Positions 1-11,328 of a stretch of 64,000 bases of DNA are shown piece after piece. The notes beneath the pieces are model-generated. The model was not told the origin of the DNA, did not search any database, and saw only the letters and a list, made by a program, of their open reading frames with translations. The translations under genes and the position numbers were made by a program. Each line of letters opens with the position of its first letter. Positions within the stretch are counted from its first letter, which is position 1. The DNA comes from Hydrangea macrophylla (taxonomy: Eukaryota > Streptophyta > Magnoliopsida > Cornales > Hydrangeaceae). The DNA lies in the NCBI GenBank assembly GCA_033977485.1, contig CM066998.1:28459501-28523500 (forward strand), written 5' to 3'.

Positions 1-478
1 TTTATCTTAATTTTGATAGTATGAGAATCTTTTTTAATCTATCAAGTTATTTTGTTTTGATGTTTATAGTAATCCCATCCTCCTAAGGAGATTATGCATT
101 ATTTTGATCTTATAATTGGTACTTATTCATATATATATATATGCATATGTTGAGGGGGAACATATCATTATGGTTAATTTAGTTAATTTGGTATAATATT
201 TGGTATTTGGTAATTTGGTATCATTATGTTGCCTCCATGACATGTTTGCTTTTCTTGAGGAGGAACTATTAGTTCAAACCCCCAATCTTTTTGTTGTTGT
301 CAAAAAGGGGGAAATGATATAGAGATATGAAAATAATAGATATTGTTAGAAAGTTATTATTCTTTGATTCACATTTTGTGTATCTTGTTACTTTTAATGA
401 TAACATAAAAATGACACTTTTATGCTTTAATTGCTATATCTCTATTGCATGTTTTGACATCATCAAAAAGGGGAAAAT
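1..478 (+). mobile_element. 3' internal end of a SIRE-like Copia retrotransposon
   Basis: This stretch is AT-rich, has no coding region and runs directly into a polypurine tract and an LTR, so it is the non-coding tail of an LTR retrotransposon whose 5' part lies left of the window. A second purine run near 303-313 resembles the polypurine tract. The SIRE/Maximus assignment rests on the tract and on the CCCCCCTCTAAGG-type LTR end; no protein is visible here. Confidence 0.6.
465..478 (+). promoter_or_regulatory. Polypurine tract of the SIRE-like element
   Basis: The run AAAAAGGGGAAAAT directly precedes the LTR start TGTTAGCC. This is the position and composition of the primer for plus-strand DNA synthesis, and it fixes the LTR at 479 as a 3' LTR in plus orientation. 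Confidence 0.8.
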
Positions 479-1112
479 TGTTAGCCTTGAATTCCTTTAA
501 GACATTATTGATATTTGTTTTGATGATGACAAATCTATTAATAATAGCATGTTTTGTAATTATTCTATTCTAAGCTATTATCAAGTCATTTTCATTGTGC
601 TGATCTCTTGATAGAGATCTTAAATGTTCTAACTTTGTTTGAGTTCATGAGATAGCATATGGTGATGCCCAAGAGTGATGGAGCTCAACAAGGATCAAGC
701 TTGAAGACTTGAAGATTTTTCTATACTTGGTTGAAGACTAGGATTTACTTGTAAGCATTATTGATCAATCACTCATAGAGGCTCAAGTAACTTTAGTTGG
801 ACTTTAGGATCCTTGATCTTGCACTTTAAAATACTTTCAAGGACCTAAACATATGTAGACCACTCAATTAAATTCATTTCACAAAAGCTTTCAAGTGGCT
901 AAGTCAAAATATAGACCTTTGCGCAGATAGATCAACTTTAAAGCCAAACCTAATCTAATTGGTAGGGAACTAGATGTTGAGTTTTATATGGTTGGAAAGG
1001 TATTTGAATCTAGTTTTCGAATCTTCAAACGGTCACAAAATTGAGTTTTGTAGAGGGATTTATGGCCATTTTAGTGAAGAGGTGTCAGTCTGCCAAAAAG
1101 TAGTAGAAAAAT

Positions 1113-1245
1113 AGTCGACTGATTTTTGAAGGGTCCAGTCGACCGGAGGTAATGTCCAGTCGACCGGAGGTACTGTTCTAGTCGAATGGATTGTTTTTAT
1201 GTTTTTGAAAGGTAGCTACTGCTACAAACTATTCAGTCGACTGGA
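1113..1245 (+). repeat. Array of CAGTCGAC-type palindromes upstream of the TATA box
   Basis: Five copies of an AGTCGA core within CCAGTCGACCGG-like palindromes start at 1113, 1137, 1158, 1180 and 1235. The first four are spaced 24, 21 and 22 bp, about two helical turns. The last ends about 96 bp before the TATA box. Some copies have lost symmetry by single substitutions. Confidence 0.8.
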
Positions 1246-1340
1246 TCGCGCTGAAACACCTAACGGTTAGTTTTCTAAAATTTTAAAAAATTGCTCTTAC
1301 ACCCCCCAAACACCCCCAATGGTCATATATGTTGAAAAGC

Positions 1341-1349
1341 TATATATAG
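1341..1349 (+). promoter_or_regulatory. TATA box of the SIRE-like LTR
   Basis: TATATATAG followed by a GGGGTGA run is the only strong TATA element in the LTR and sits where the U3/R boundary is expected. Transcription would start roughly 30 bp downstream. This is inference from sequence. Confidence 0.65.
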
Positions 1350-1914
1350 GGGTGATTTTAACGGTTGGGTAATGAAAGAAACCCATTCAAACAGCTTGTT
1401 TAAACATCATTCACAATTGAGACCTAGTTTAAGTGAAAAATTAATTTACTCTAGATTTTAATTGTAATTCTTGATAGAGTAAATTGTAGTGAACTTTCAT
1501 TTGTATTATCTACTCACTAAGGAGTTGTTGTGTAAGCTTTAATTGTATTATCCAATTTAGAGAGAGAGTTATCATTTGTACCCAAATCAGTTGTAAAGAG
1601 TGAGGGTTAGTAACCCTTGTGTGCAAAGAAGAGGTGTTCTTTGGAAGAGATTGAAGGCTCTTGTAATGGTTTGGTCTACACCCGTGAAGTAGACCGAGTA
1701 AAGGAATCCTCAAGAGGTGTTCTTGAGGGGTAGACATAGGCCGCGGTGTGCGGATTGCCGAACCATTTGAAAAATAGGTTTGCAAGTGTCTCTTCCCTTC
1801 TCTCTTTCCATAATTGTTTGTGATTGTGTTTAATTTTGTATTAATTTATAAAAGGTAAATTTTCCGCTAAAACCTTATTCACCCCCCTCTAAGGTTTCCA
1901 TATTTGAGCCAACA

Positions 1915-2238
1915 ATTTTTAATTTATTTCAAAAACTAAAAATGTGAAAATTGGTGTCCTCGCAGCACACTATTGGTGCTACCGATATTCTTTTCCCAAA
2001 AGTTCTTTTCATAAAAAATGTAATTACTAATATATGTTTACACATATTCTATATTTTAGTTTTAACTTTGTACCTCTCTCCGTGAATTGGTCATAGATCT
2101 TATTCATGCATATGTTTTCATTTGATACTGATGATGACAAATTTAAAAATAAAAATTTTAAGTATTTAACCAAAAATATATTTAGATAGTGGAGTATGTT
2201 TTAGGAATATCCCGTGCATTGCACGGGCTCTTTACTAG
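1915..2238 (+). mobile_element. 3' terminal part of a Helitron
   Basis: The sequence ends with hairpin CCCGTGCATTGCACGGG (2211-2227), an 11 nt spacer and CTAG (2235-2238) followed by T. This is the classic Helitron 3' end: a short GC-rich hairpin just before CTRR, inserted before T. The 5' end was not found. The adjacent Copia LTR may have inserted into the Helitron, so the left limit given is only the LTR boundary. Confidence 0.75.
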
Positions 2239-2811
2239 TGGGAAAGTGTTATTGAAGCCAACCCTCATAGAAGAAGAGTTTAATTTTTAGAACCATGAAA
2301 AAAGTTCATGTAATTTGTCTTAAAGCTAGGGAGGTGAGTGTAAGTATCAATTAAACACTTTCCAACTTGTGGAAGTGCATCCTTCCATTTTGTAAACATG
2401 TTTAATTTTTTCTTATAGCTATATTGGCTTCCCTCTACAAGTTTAACAATTCTTTGAGTTTACATTTGCAATAACAAATTTCCTTTTCCTTTCCACATAG
2501 AAACAATCTCTTTGTGGGAGTGTATGCTTCCATTTTGTAAAAAAATTATATTTTCTTTTTCCTATATTGGCTTCCCTCTTATGTATACAAATTAAAACTC
2601 TCCAAATATTAAGGGTTTGTTTGGTTCATGACGTGAGGGAATTATTTTCCTTTCCCCTCTCTTTTCCTTCACGAAATCTACGAACCAAAGAAACTATAAA
2701 AGTTTAACAATTCTTTGAGGCTGCATCCAAATTTCTTTTTCCTTTCCATATATAAACAATCTCTTTGTGGTTTGCCTGTCAAAGTATACATATATATTGT
2801 TAGGCTCCAAT
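2239..2811. other. AT-rich spacer with a duplicated segment and a possible small MITE
   Basis: No gene is seen. About 150 bp (CTTCCATTTTGTAA through TTTAACAATTCTTTGAG to CAATCTCTTTGTGG) occurs twice, near 2369-2515 and 2516-2771. The second copy is interrupted by about 120 bp including GTTTGTTTGGTTC near 2611 and GAACCAAAGAAAC near 2683, an inverted pair resembling Tourist-type MITE ends. No clean target duplication was found, so the MITE reading is tentative. Confidence 0.4.
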
Positions 2812-2950
2812 GCGCATTGGGTAAGCGCACTGGGCGAACGCACTGGATTTTTAAACCTAAAAAATCCGCAAAGCGCCCCACTGACCCACGCCCCATCCTG
2901 CCGCCCTGCTGACTGGCGGATTTTTTAGGCTTAAAAGTCCAGTGCGTTCG

Positions 2951-3251
2951 TGTAATAACCTTAATTTTTACCCAAAAAGAAATTGTTATATAAATATAGA
3001 TATTTTTGTATTTGTTATTTATTCACTTTTTATTTAATTGTATTGTTTAAATTTAAAATGTGTGTGAGTGGGCCATATGGGTGGACCAATGCATATGTGT
3101 ATATGTTATACCACATGTGTGTGTGCATGTGTTTATGTGTTGGTGTGTGTGTCGTGTGTGTTTGAGAGGGGTAGGTTACCTAAGCTAGTATTAGGTCAAA
3201 GAAAAGAAAAGAAAAGAAAGAAAAAAAAGGGGGGATCCACATCTTCAGCCG

Positions 3252-3290
<39 letters not shown>

Positions 3291-5235
3291 AAAGGGAGAA
3301 GAAGGAGAACGGTCTCGGGTTCGTGGTCACGTGTGGAATCGTGGGGTGTTCGTGATTGCCATTTTTTTATCAACTAGGTGAGTTAAACTTTGTGTATTCA
3401 TATATATATATATACACGTATGTATATGTGTATACGGGAGTAATTAAATTAGTACTTGTTTAATTTAATTATTAGGGTTAAATCTTTCTAATGGATACAC
3501 GCTATTGTTGAAGTAATTTAGATAGTATCTTTCCCCTTCGTGTGACTTTGCGATCATGACATTAGGGTATTCGAAAGGGTTAGGTGAAACGTTAGTTTGA
3601 TAAAAACCATATGTGAAATATTCATGTTTGTAAGGAAATATATGTGGAATTCGTTTTATTTGTAATTCACACAGTTGCAGAAACTTTAGTAAATTATTAG
3701 AAAATCGTGGCTTTGAATTTGAACATTCTGTCCGCGTGTCCCATGTAAAACGTGATTCTGCACGTTTTTTGAATAATGGTGTTTTTTCCTGATTCTGCAC
3801 CGTTTGGGAAGAAATTGAAGATTTCAGTAGCAGTTTTAGTATATTAAAATGTACGAAATTGGGGAAATATGATTCGTTGTTTTTTATTTTTTATTTTTTA
3901 TTTTGTTCGTATGACTTAACGAAGATTACTTGGAGATACATGAATTCTCTTATAATGTTGAGCTATATAAAAAAAGTAGGTGATAGTCATTAACGTTGAG
4001 TCCGATTAAATTCTATAATTCCGAGAATGCAAAATGGTTTCAAGTTCTTTAGTGTTCACCGCTCCCAGTTGTGATATTTTTTTTGGTAGCTCGACTTGCT
4101 GAGTGTACCTTTTTGCCAGTGGCTTCGTGATCAAGCTGGCCTAAGCCTTATGCCCGGCTTATTTTGTTAGACATCTAGGCATATTGACTGGCCTTCTGTG
4201 TGTATACCTCGTTTGGTTGATACCCCAACCAAACTGGCACCAGAGTGGATGTTGGTAGTATGTCCGGGCACACATGGGATATATGTGTCGGTGTACCATG
4301 GAGGGTAGCCAAGTGGTGAACCTAGGAAATTGAATAATAAATCGTTTTTATAAGTAAGAGGATTATTGTCAATAAATTTCCCGACGAGTCAATGGATTTA
4401 AAATGTTGATTTCTTGGACTTCTGTTCTTTGCTTATATATTTATTTTGGATGTGTAGTGAGTAAATTATGAAATTAATTCTTGCGAGTTCTTAGTACTAG
4501 TAGTTCCGCATAATTTGTGGTATTTTGTTATTATAAATCTTCGTGGTTGTAGGATGGTGGGTCCACTAACATTTTGCAGGTATTGACTCACCATGTGGCA
4601 GAAGGTAAGAATTATGTTATTTAAATTCGGGCGAGAACTGCATGGCCACCACATAGAGGGAAACTACCACTTGTCCCGACATGTGAAGTGGAACTATCCT
4701 CTTGCCCGAATTACCTGTTGGGTGTGGTAGTAAGAGTCACTGTGTGATTTGTAGCTCTGTGTGTGTGTGTGGTTTAACTCATACCAGTCACGTGACTGAC
4801 CCGTTGAGTTTTTCTCGCGGGTGCGTTCTTGTTGGAGCGTAGCCGATCATAATTTGCCGGGCTAGTAGGGAGGTCGTGGCACCTGGAAGCAGGAGGCATG
4901 TGGAGTCTTGTGCTGTTTCCCTTATTCGTTTTTAATTAAATCTTAGAGAGTTTGGAAATAATTTCTGGCATTGTGGGCCATTTAACAATTTAAGATATTG
5001 TTTTAGTGAAGTGTTCTTTTTAGATTTTTATTATGTTTTGGAGTTGGAGTTAAATCTTGGTTTGACTTTTTAGTTGGATGTTGACCGTTGCTTTAGCTCA
5101 TGTGAGTAATGATTTATTCGGTTCAGACTGTGTGATGTTATTGTATTGCAAGTACCTTGATGATTGGACAACTGGATATTGGTTGAGGGTTCTCCCTTGA
5201 TTAATAATTGTTTGTCTAAAAATTGGGGTGTGACA
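2951..5235. mobile_element. Solo LTR, Tekay-like gypsy, 2.3 kb
   Basis: The element starts TGTAATAACC, ends GGGGTGTGACA and is flanked by a perfect 5 bp duplication GTTCG (2946-2950 and 5236-5240). No primer site or coding region is inside, so it is a solo LTR left by LTR-LTR recombination. Long LTRs with GGGGYGTGACA ends are typical of Tekay/Del chromoviruses; that assignment is inference. It shares a block (near 3740-3835) with the insertion at 55087-58175. Confidence 0.75.
3117..3287. repeat. TG-rich and GA microsatellites inside the solo LTR
   Basis: A TG-rich tract (3117-3160) is followed by a pure GA run of about 35 bp (3253-3287). These are simple repeats inside the LTR; short open frames through them are not genes. 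Confidence 0.85.
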
Positions 5236-5263
5236 GTTCGCCCAGTGCGCTTATCCAGTGCGC

Positions 5264-6170
5264 GCTAAAAGAGATCAAATATATATATACATATATATTT
5301 GACACTTTCATGAATCCAGACTGGATACACACATACCCCAACCCCAAATCCTCACACTTGCCCATAGCAAAGCCCAACAAGGGCCACTCATTCCGACATT
5401 GTGTAGTAATTTGTCACCACATTTTTTTTTTGCTGTTCTTAAATCCATGTATAGTAATATTCATTGTTATGTCCATGTTTAGTAATTTCCATTGGTAGGA
5501 ATTATCAATTAGTTTTGTTCTTGGTTAGGCATTTGGTATTTCTTCTTTCCCAACATTGGATTATGCTCTGCATTTTTTTTTTCTTGGAGCTTTATGTCCA
5601 TAAATTTCTCTTAAGCTTGGTAGGAACTTACCCCTCGGTGTTTTCTTGGAGCTTTGTGTCCATTAACAAATCGATAATTGTGTGCTTAGTATTTCCTAAA
5701 AATTTTAAATGTTTTTTTTATTTGCTGGGCAAATTTTGAATGTTTCCTAAATTCCCTTTATTCAACCATGTTTATGCATGAAGAAATAGATCCATGATTT
5801 TATTTTTTCCGATTCACTCTCTGTCTCTCTAAATGTAAGTTTTTCATACCTAAATTCACCAACTTCTATAACCAAATAGCTAGGCAATTCAAAGCTTTCC
5901 CCTTTCTCTGTTCTTCCTCTCTTAGTCTTCGCCTAAATGCAAGCTTTCCATACCAAAATCCTCCAGTTTCCATACCCAAGTCTGCCGCCTAAGTATAAGC
6001 TCTCCACACCAAAATCCATCAATTTTCATATCTAAATTTGCCCAAAATTATGGCACGATATATATTATAAAGGAGATCGGCTATGTACTGACTACTGAGT
6101 AGGACACATTAGGTGTTTTAGTGCATCTGAATTAATTACCCTAACCAGCACATCTAATCTAATATATCTA
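5264..6170. other. AT-rich spacer without recognised feature
   Basis: This is low-complexity, T-rich sequence with several TA runs. Short open frames have skewed composition and no recognisable domain. No LTR, primer site, tRNA gene or inverted repeat was recognised. Confidence 0.5.
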
Positions 6171-6980
6171 TCTAATATATATATGAAAATAAAAGTTTTT
6201 GCTTTTTCCCCCTAAGCGCCTAAATGTAATTTTCTCTAAATGACCTTTTTAAATTTTTTTTTTTAATTTCACCCGATATTTGAATTTGAATGAATAATAA
6301 TTAATATTAATGAATTCTAATTCTTACTAATTAATTATCATATTCTCTCTTGGGCAATCATGCTTCTCATTTATTGAGGAGAAACTTCTCATCCCTAACT
6401 TCTGTCCCTTTTTCATTATATTTAGGTATATATAACACATTTAAAATATGCAAACCAAGTTACTAAAAATCCCCTATATTAAATTTTAAATTTTTTGGAT
6501 ATGTTCGATACTTATAAGTAGTTTTATGATTTTTTCTTATACGTTTGTTTGATTCCTCAAATTCAGTTCAATTTTTAAAATGTATAATGCTTTGATTTAT
6601 GTTTGCATATATGTATAAATATATATTGTATGTATAGATAAGATCGGTCACAACATTATTTATAAGAATGTCATAACAAATTTTTGTTTGGTTGTTAATA
6701 AAACCCATTAAAATATGGATGACACTTTTCAAATTTGAAATAAATAACACATTTCCTCTTTTAAAATTTCAAATAGATTTTACATTGATTCAAGCTTTAT
6801 CTCTCTACATATAAATCATACAAAAATAAAATATTTTCTACACAAGTATAACTATCTTTCTTTTTGACTTTGAAATTTGACTTTAGATTTTAGTTTTCTT
6901 TGAAGGAGGAGTAATGAAGATCAATTTGAAGAAGATTAGAAGAGCAAGTGAAGATTGTTTCTCAAGAAGGGTTAGTTGTA

Positions 6981-7445
6981 GAATTTTATGGAGAAAAAGG
7001 GAATACATTATTCAAAATTTGAATCAAACCAATTTGGTTGATAAAGATCTTTTCTCTAAGAGATTTACAAAATCTTTTATAGATAAGATTCCACTCATCT
7101 AATAATATTGAACTCACATAATTGAGTTGAATTTAGCATTAGAATTTTATGGAGAAAAAGGGATACATTATTCTAAATTCGAATCAAACCAATTTGGTTG
7201 ATAAAGAACTTTTCTCTAAGAGATTTACAAAATTTTTTATAGATAAGATTACACTCATCTAATAATATTGAACTCACATAATTGAGATGAATTTAGCATT
7301 ATAATTTTATGGAAAAAAGGGATTACATCATTCTAAATTCGAATCCAACCAATTTGGTTGATAAAGAACTTTTCTCTAAGAGATTTACAAAAATTTTTAT
7401 AGATAAGATTCCACTTATCTAATAATATTGAACACACAGAATTAA
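6981..7445 (+). repeat. About 160 bp tandem repeat, nearly three copies, in the Helitron
   Basis: Units start at about 6981, 7142 and 7302 with GAATTTTATGGAG-like sequence and run through AATTTGGTTGATAAAGA to the next unit. Periods are 161 and 160 bp; the third copy is incomplete. A 62-codon open frame at 6914-7102 spans the first unit but has no recognisable domain and is not called as a gene. Confidence 0.75.
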
Positions 7446-8286
7446 GTCTATATTAGATGTGAATATGAAAGATAAGTCTCATTGGTATGTTTGTTAGCTA
7501 GAAAAAATAAACTCTATGTCAATTGAAAAATCATAATCTTCTCTTCCAATTTATAGTTGCCTCATAAACCAAAGAGAACAATGTACCATTATTCTTCTTT
7601 TTGTCCCCAATTCTGAGTAAATATCGTCTACTATTTTCTCTTCTTTTTTTCTTTTTTTCTCTATTCTCACTCTACTATTTTGGTCAATGGAGGATGCTGC
7701 TCAACATAAGTATTTGTTCTACAAATATAATTATGATAGTTATGGGATGTAGTTTCATTAGTTTGAGTGTTTTTTTTTTTTTTTTTTTTTGTAAGATTAG
7801 AAAATTGATCCAATTTGAATATTTTGTTTAACTACACGTGATTCCACATTTTTTGCCAGTTTCACTTCATGTAGTTGTATCAGCAAAAATGTTCAATCTG
7901 AAGAAGTTAAGGATTTGCAATTTCGGATCTTGCAGGCTTTACTTCATGTAAAAATATTCACTCTGAAGAAGCTAAAGGTTGCTGAATCCAAATCTATATG
8001 AAAATAACAATTCTAATATAAAAAATTATACCATTTACCTTTTTGTTTTATGGAAAATTATTTATAGACTCATGAATTTTTAGTGTTCTTGGTTTATAGA
8101 TTATGTTTAAACAAGCATTGCGAATAAGTTAGCTATGATTTATTTTTCCAATCAAAGTTTGACAAATAGAGTTGTAATTTATTTTTACCATAAGCATGCA
8201 TCATTCATTGTACAAGAGTGATTTATTCCTTTGTCATTTTAAAAGCTGAGGTTGTGCTATAACTTTAAGTCTGACAACACAATAAT

Positions 8287-8892
8287 GGCCCTGTTTGTTG
8301 CAACGTAACTGGATAGATTATAGCTTTTAGCTTATCAGATTATAGATTTTAGAGCTCAAAATAAGTTGTGAACATGTTTGGTATAGCTTTTCAAAAGTAG
8401 TGATTATGTTGTTGTGGTGTTTGGTAATATAAGTTGTCAAATAACTTATTTGTTGTCTAATTATCCAAAATGCCCTTAAAAGCTGTTTAAGTTTTATTTA
8501 AGAACTATTTGTTGAAAATGTATGAATTTCAAGTTACACATCTCAACTAGTTATATATATATATATGTATTATTTTTATATGTGAGAGAGAAGATAAAAA
8601 ATGATGGAATTTTTGGACAAGTGAAGGGTTTAATTTAGTTAGGGGTAATTTATGTCTGTAAACAAAAGAATAAAGGACAAGGTTGTCTAATAAAATGTTC
8701 ATTAAATGGCAAATAAGCTATAATCTAGAAAAGCACCTCCAACCCAACTTCTAAGAAGTTGGCTTTTGGGCCTTAAATAAGTTGAAAAAAGCTATAAGTT
8801 TTGAAGCTAGAAGCCACACGAAACACTCCATTTTAGCTTTTTCTAAGCTATAAGTTACAATTTGCAGCTTATAAGCTGTAACAAACGGGGTC
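8287..8892. mobile_element. MITE-like element with GGCCCTGTTTGTT ends
   Basis: The left end GGCCCTGTTTGTTGCA is matched by the inverse of the right end (TGTAACAAACGGGGTC), giving imperfect terminal inverted repeats. The interior is rich in TTATAGCTTTTAGC and AAGCTATAAG motifs in both orientations, which would fold. There is no coding capacity. A flanking AAT occurs on both sides but is too short to settle hAT or PIF/Harbinger origin. Confidence 0.6.
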
Positions 8893-9184
8893 AATATAGC
8901 TTCTGATTCAATGGCCAATAGTTATAACTCATGGTTTTAAGTTGGTACGCGCAAGTTATCATATGCAGCTCATTCTTTTGAATATTTTATATTGAGTACA
9001 CTATGAAAAAATGTTAATATGTTCAAACCAATTAGATCATTATTTATATATGTTAATAGATATGCAACTTCGTATTTTTCTATGTTTCCATTGTACTGAA
9101 TCACTTAAAAAAAAACTATATACAGTGTAATATAATTTTGTGAAATGCACATCCCGAGCATTTGCACGGGCATGTACCTTGTAG

Positions 9185-9550
9185 TGTAAGATTATGGGCT
9201 CACTTTTGTTTTGATTTTATAAAAACGAGTTGAAGACTATAGCTTAAATAGATATGTGGAGAGCACCTTAATTATATGGGATATGGACTTTTATGTCCCC
9301 ATTAGTAAAACATGCTTTGGGTTTTATGGGTCTGTGATGGAAATGCCCAATTGATTTTCTATATAAATCAGGGTTAGGTTACCTCTCCTCTCTCAAGAGA
9401 TACACACGTTATTTTCCATCAAGATAATAGTGACAAAAGAAGAGAGCAAGGAGAGGAAGCCCTAGCCCTCAATTTTTTATTGCTATGATGAATCCAGGTA
9501 CGTAAATTAATTATTTGTGTTCTACGATTCTATTATGATTTAATCTAACA
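9185..9550 (+). mobile_element. Short Copia-type 5' LTR
   Basis: This 366 bp sequence begins TGTAAGATTA and ends TAATCTAACA; the inverse of the end is TGTTAGATTA, a 9/10 terminal inverted repeat. It is followed one base later by a tRNA-iMet-like primer site. A TATA element (CTATATAAAT) lies near 9360. It abuts the Helitron 3' end, so it either inserted there or overlaps it. No matching 3' LTR was found in the window. Confidence 0.7.
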
Positions 9551-9552
9551 GT

Positions 9553-9564
9553 TAGTATCAGAGC
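9553..9564 (+). promoter_or_regulatory. Primer binding site, tRNA-iMet type
   Basis: TAGTATCAGAGC differs by one base from TGGTATCAGAGC, the complement of the initiator tRNA-Met 3' end used by most plant Copia elements. Its position just after the LTR supports the LTR call. Confidence 0.7.
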
Positions 9565-9695
9565 AACCATATTATGGCAAGAACTGTTATATACATATTG
9601 AAAATCTGGTTATAATCTAGAACCATATGTAATTTCTATATATATATATAAACTGCACTTACATACCCCCACATCTCTCAACTGTCCCACGTTTG

Positions 9696-9731
<36 letters not shown>

Positions 9732-10548
9732 AATCACACATACCCATTAATGCCACGTGTCAATCCCTTTAGTAAAATTCTGTCACACGAGAAGTTATTC
9801 AATGGTCAAAATTGACAATTGAGTGATTTCTCTCTCTCTCTCTTCCTAGCAAATGGTTCTCTCCGCACTTCTACGATCATGGGTGTATTAATCATCACTA
9901 TTGTGTTCTCTGTTATGTTTTTTTATTTTGTGTTATCCCACTTCACATGCTTGTTTTGATTTAAAATTATTATATAGAGTAAAATCAATGTATTTGCTAT
10001 ATGACCATTGATGTGTTTGTCTTTTGTAGATTTTAGGAGACATATAAGTGTGCATTGGTTTGTTTACTTTTTTTCAATTTTGTGTTAGGTTTGTTTTTCT
10101 ATTAATGTCAGTTCTTCTTTTAGTTTTTCTTTGTAAGGTTTTCATTGAAGGCATGAAAAAGAGAAAAAGAGGAAGACAATTTGATAATTCTGGGATGTAG
10201 ATGGTAAACAGAGCGATCCCTGTGATTTTGTATAAACAAAAATCATTTCAGTATCTTTATGGGAGTTGATTTTTTAATTTGTTTGTACACTTTGTTTCTT
10301 TTGTATGATACACCGGTCAATGCTAGTATATATATATCCGTTTGTGTTACACTTCTATAGTGTGTTGATGCCTTCAATTTGGGACTATTATTTATCTAGT
10401 AGTTTATTTATTACTTTCCTTATTCTTTTTTATACTTTTAAGAGCCAGGTGTTGTTACTCAAAAAACATACTTGCTAGGCCTTGATCTTAGTGTGAGTGG
10501 GTATCCTAGATCAAAGCACTGATTGAGTGGAAGCATATCCTATTCAAA
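9565..10548. other. Remnant interior of the Copia fragment and unassigned sequence
   Basis: No gag or pol reading frame is visible. The stretch contains CT and TA microsatellites (about 9692-9731) and otherwise AT-rich sequence. It ends where a truncated Tat LTR begins, so a deletion probably joined two unrelated fragments here. Confidence 0.5.
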
Positions 10549-10635
10549 TGTCCTTTCCGAGTCTTTTTCAATCATTGTGAACCACCAAGCTATAGGTCTC
10601 CTAAATTTGATAGTCGACAAAATAGGGTGTCTACA
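10549..10635 (-). mobile_element. Truncated LTR end of element D
   Basis: About 87 bp match the right-hand ends of the other Tat LTRs here (GTGAACCACCAAGCTAT, GGTCTCCTAAAT, GGGTGTCTACA). The rest of this LTR is missing, replaced by unrelated sequence on the left. Confidence 0.75.
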
Positions 10636-10919
10636 GTTTGCCCCTCTTTGGCATGTACTTGCGAGGCAACGCATGTCGTAAGCGAGTGCCAAAGCTTTGA
10701 ATAGACAGGTCTTTTTGGAGGCTATAGATTTAGGATAAAAGCGTTGCAAAAGATGCAAGGATGAAAAACATGATGTTGAGGCTAGTGCTGGTTGCGCTTT
10801 GAATGAGCTGCCTACGTATCCTAAGGGGAATCAAACCAAGACATTGTTCGGGCGAACAAGGGACAAAATCATACATGCAAATGTACAACAAAACAGGCAG
10901 ATGCTATGTTATAAAAATG
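10636..10919 (-). mobile_element. 3' internal segment of element D
   Basis: It begins with the inverse polypurine tract GTTTGCCCCTC and then follows the same order of sequence as 17994-18230 in element B and 61325-61560 in element F, including TGCCTACGTATCC. It is cut at 10924 by element A and resumes at 41339. Confidence 0.75.
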
Positions 10920-10924
10920 ATATG
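10920..10924. repeat. Target site duplication of element A (left copy)
   Basis: ATATG before the 5' LTR is repeated exactly at 41334-41338 after the 3' LTR, 30.4 kb away. It proves that both LTRs belong to one insertion. Confidence 0.9.
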
Positions 10925-11102
10925 TGATCGGGAGAGAACAGATCCTATTTATACGCCTTAATTCACATTTGTTAGTACCTTTTTATCCTATTTTTGTATA
11001 TTTTTACTTTATTTTCTATTTTTTGATAGGTGTTGGAAGAAATCAAGTATACCAAGCTAAATGGGGTGAAAAAGCAAGCAAAAAGAAGCTGAAAAAAACA
11101 CA

Positions 11103-11175
11103 TCGCGCGCGCGACCCGCTCGCGCGGAAATCCAGAATATCGCTCGCGCGACTTCCCAACATCGCACTCGCGCGA
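11103..11175 (+). repeat. TCGCGCGA palindrome array in LTR A
   Basis: Palindromic units begin at 11103 (TCGCGCGCGCGA), 11120 (TCGCGCGG), 11144 and 11168 (TCGCGCGA). The last three are exactly 24 bp apart. The array ends 142 bp before the TATA box and stands out sharply in otherwise AT-rich LTR sequence. Confidence 0.85.
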
Positions 11176-11316
11176 CATAACAAAAATGGAACTTGCGTAT
11201 TTCACTCTACTGATGATTCCTACGCGAACGAAACTGCCTAAGTACGTATGGAAAGCTAAATACAGCAGTTTTAGTACGTTTGGGGTTAGGAAAGCTTCCA
11301 AAAACTTGTTGTAAAT

Positions 11317-11328
11317 CTATATATACCC
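11317..11328 (+). promoter_or_regulatory. TATA box of LTR A
   Basis: TCTATATATACC is the only strong TATA element in this part of the LTR and is kept in the 3' copy near 40420. It is the likely start of genomic RNA synthesis. Confidence 0.7.

Larger units (their letters stand above)
479..1914 (+). mobile_element. 3' LTR of a SIRE-like Copia element
   Basis: This 1436 bp LTR begins TGTTAGCC and ends GAGCCAACA, an imperfect terminal inverted repeat with TG and CA ends. A polypurine tract abuts its left end. The right end carries a CACCCCCCTCTAAGG block familiar from SIRE/Maximus LTRs. A TATA box lies at 1341-1349 and a palindrome array at 1113-1245. The target duplication cannot be checked because the 5' LTR is outside the window. 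Confidence 0.8.
2812..5263. repeat. Fold-back (hairpin) element, split by a solo LTR
   Basis: Ignoring the LTR at 2951-5235 and one copy of its target duplication, a 162 bp sequence remains. It has two 58 nt arms: 2812-2869, and 2916-2950 continued at 5241-5263. The arms are complementary at 54 of 58 positions by my count, with a 46 nt loop (2870-2915). All four mismatches are transitions. Each arm carries three CGCACTGG-like repeats. No transposase is present. This is a MITE or fold-back element of unknown superfamily. Confidence 0.75.
6171..9181 (+). mobile_element. Non-autonomous Helitron with CTTG 3' end
   Basis: The proposed 5' end is TCTAATATATATATG after an A at 6170, like plant Helitron TCTA starts. 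The 3' end has hairpin CCCGAGCATTTGCACGGG (9153-9170, one stem mismatch), then exactly 11 nt, then CTTG and T. The same 11 nt spacing and a near-identical hairpin occur in the Helitron end at 2238, which has CTAG. The final CTTG therefore looks like a point mutation of CTAG. No Rep/helicase gene is present. The interior holds a 160 bp tandem repeat and a MITE. The 5' end is less certain than the 3' end. Confidence 0.6.

Noticed and set aside
3465..3800. A 111-codon frame in the solo LTR
   Set aside because: It has no domain, lies inside an LTR and is not kept in the related insertion at 55087-58175.
6914..7102. A 62-codon frame in the Helitron, after a purine-rich GGAGGAG
   Set aside because: It spans a 160 bp repeat whose other copies do not keep the frame; plants do not use Shine-Dalgarno sites.
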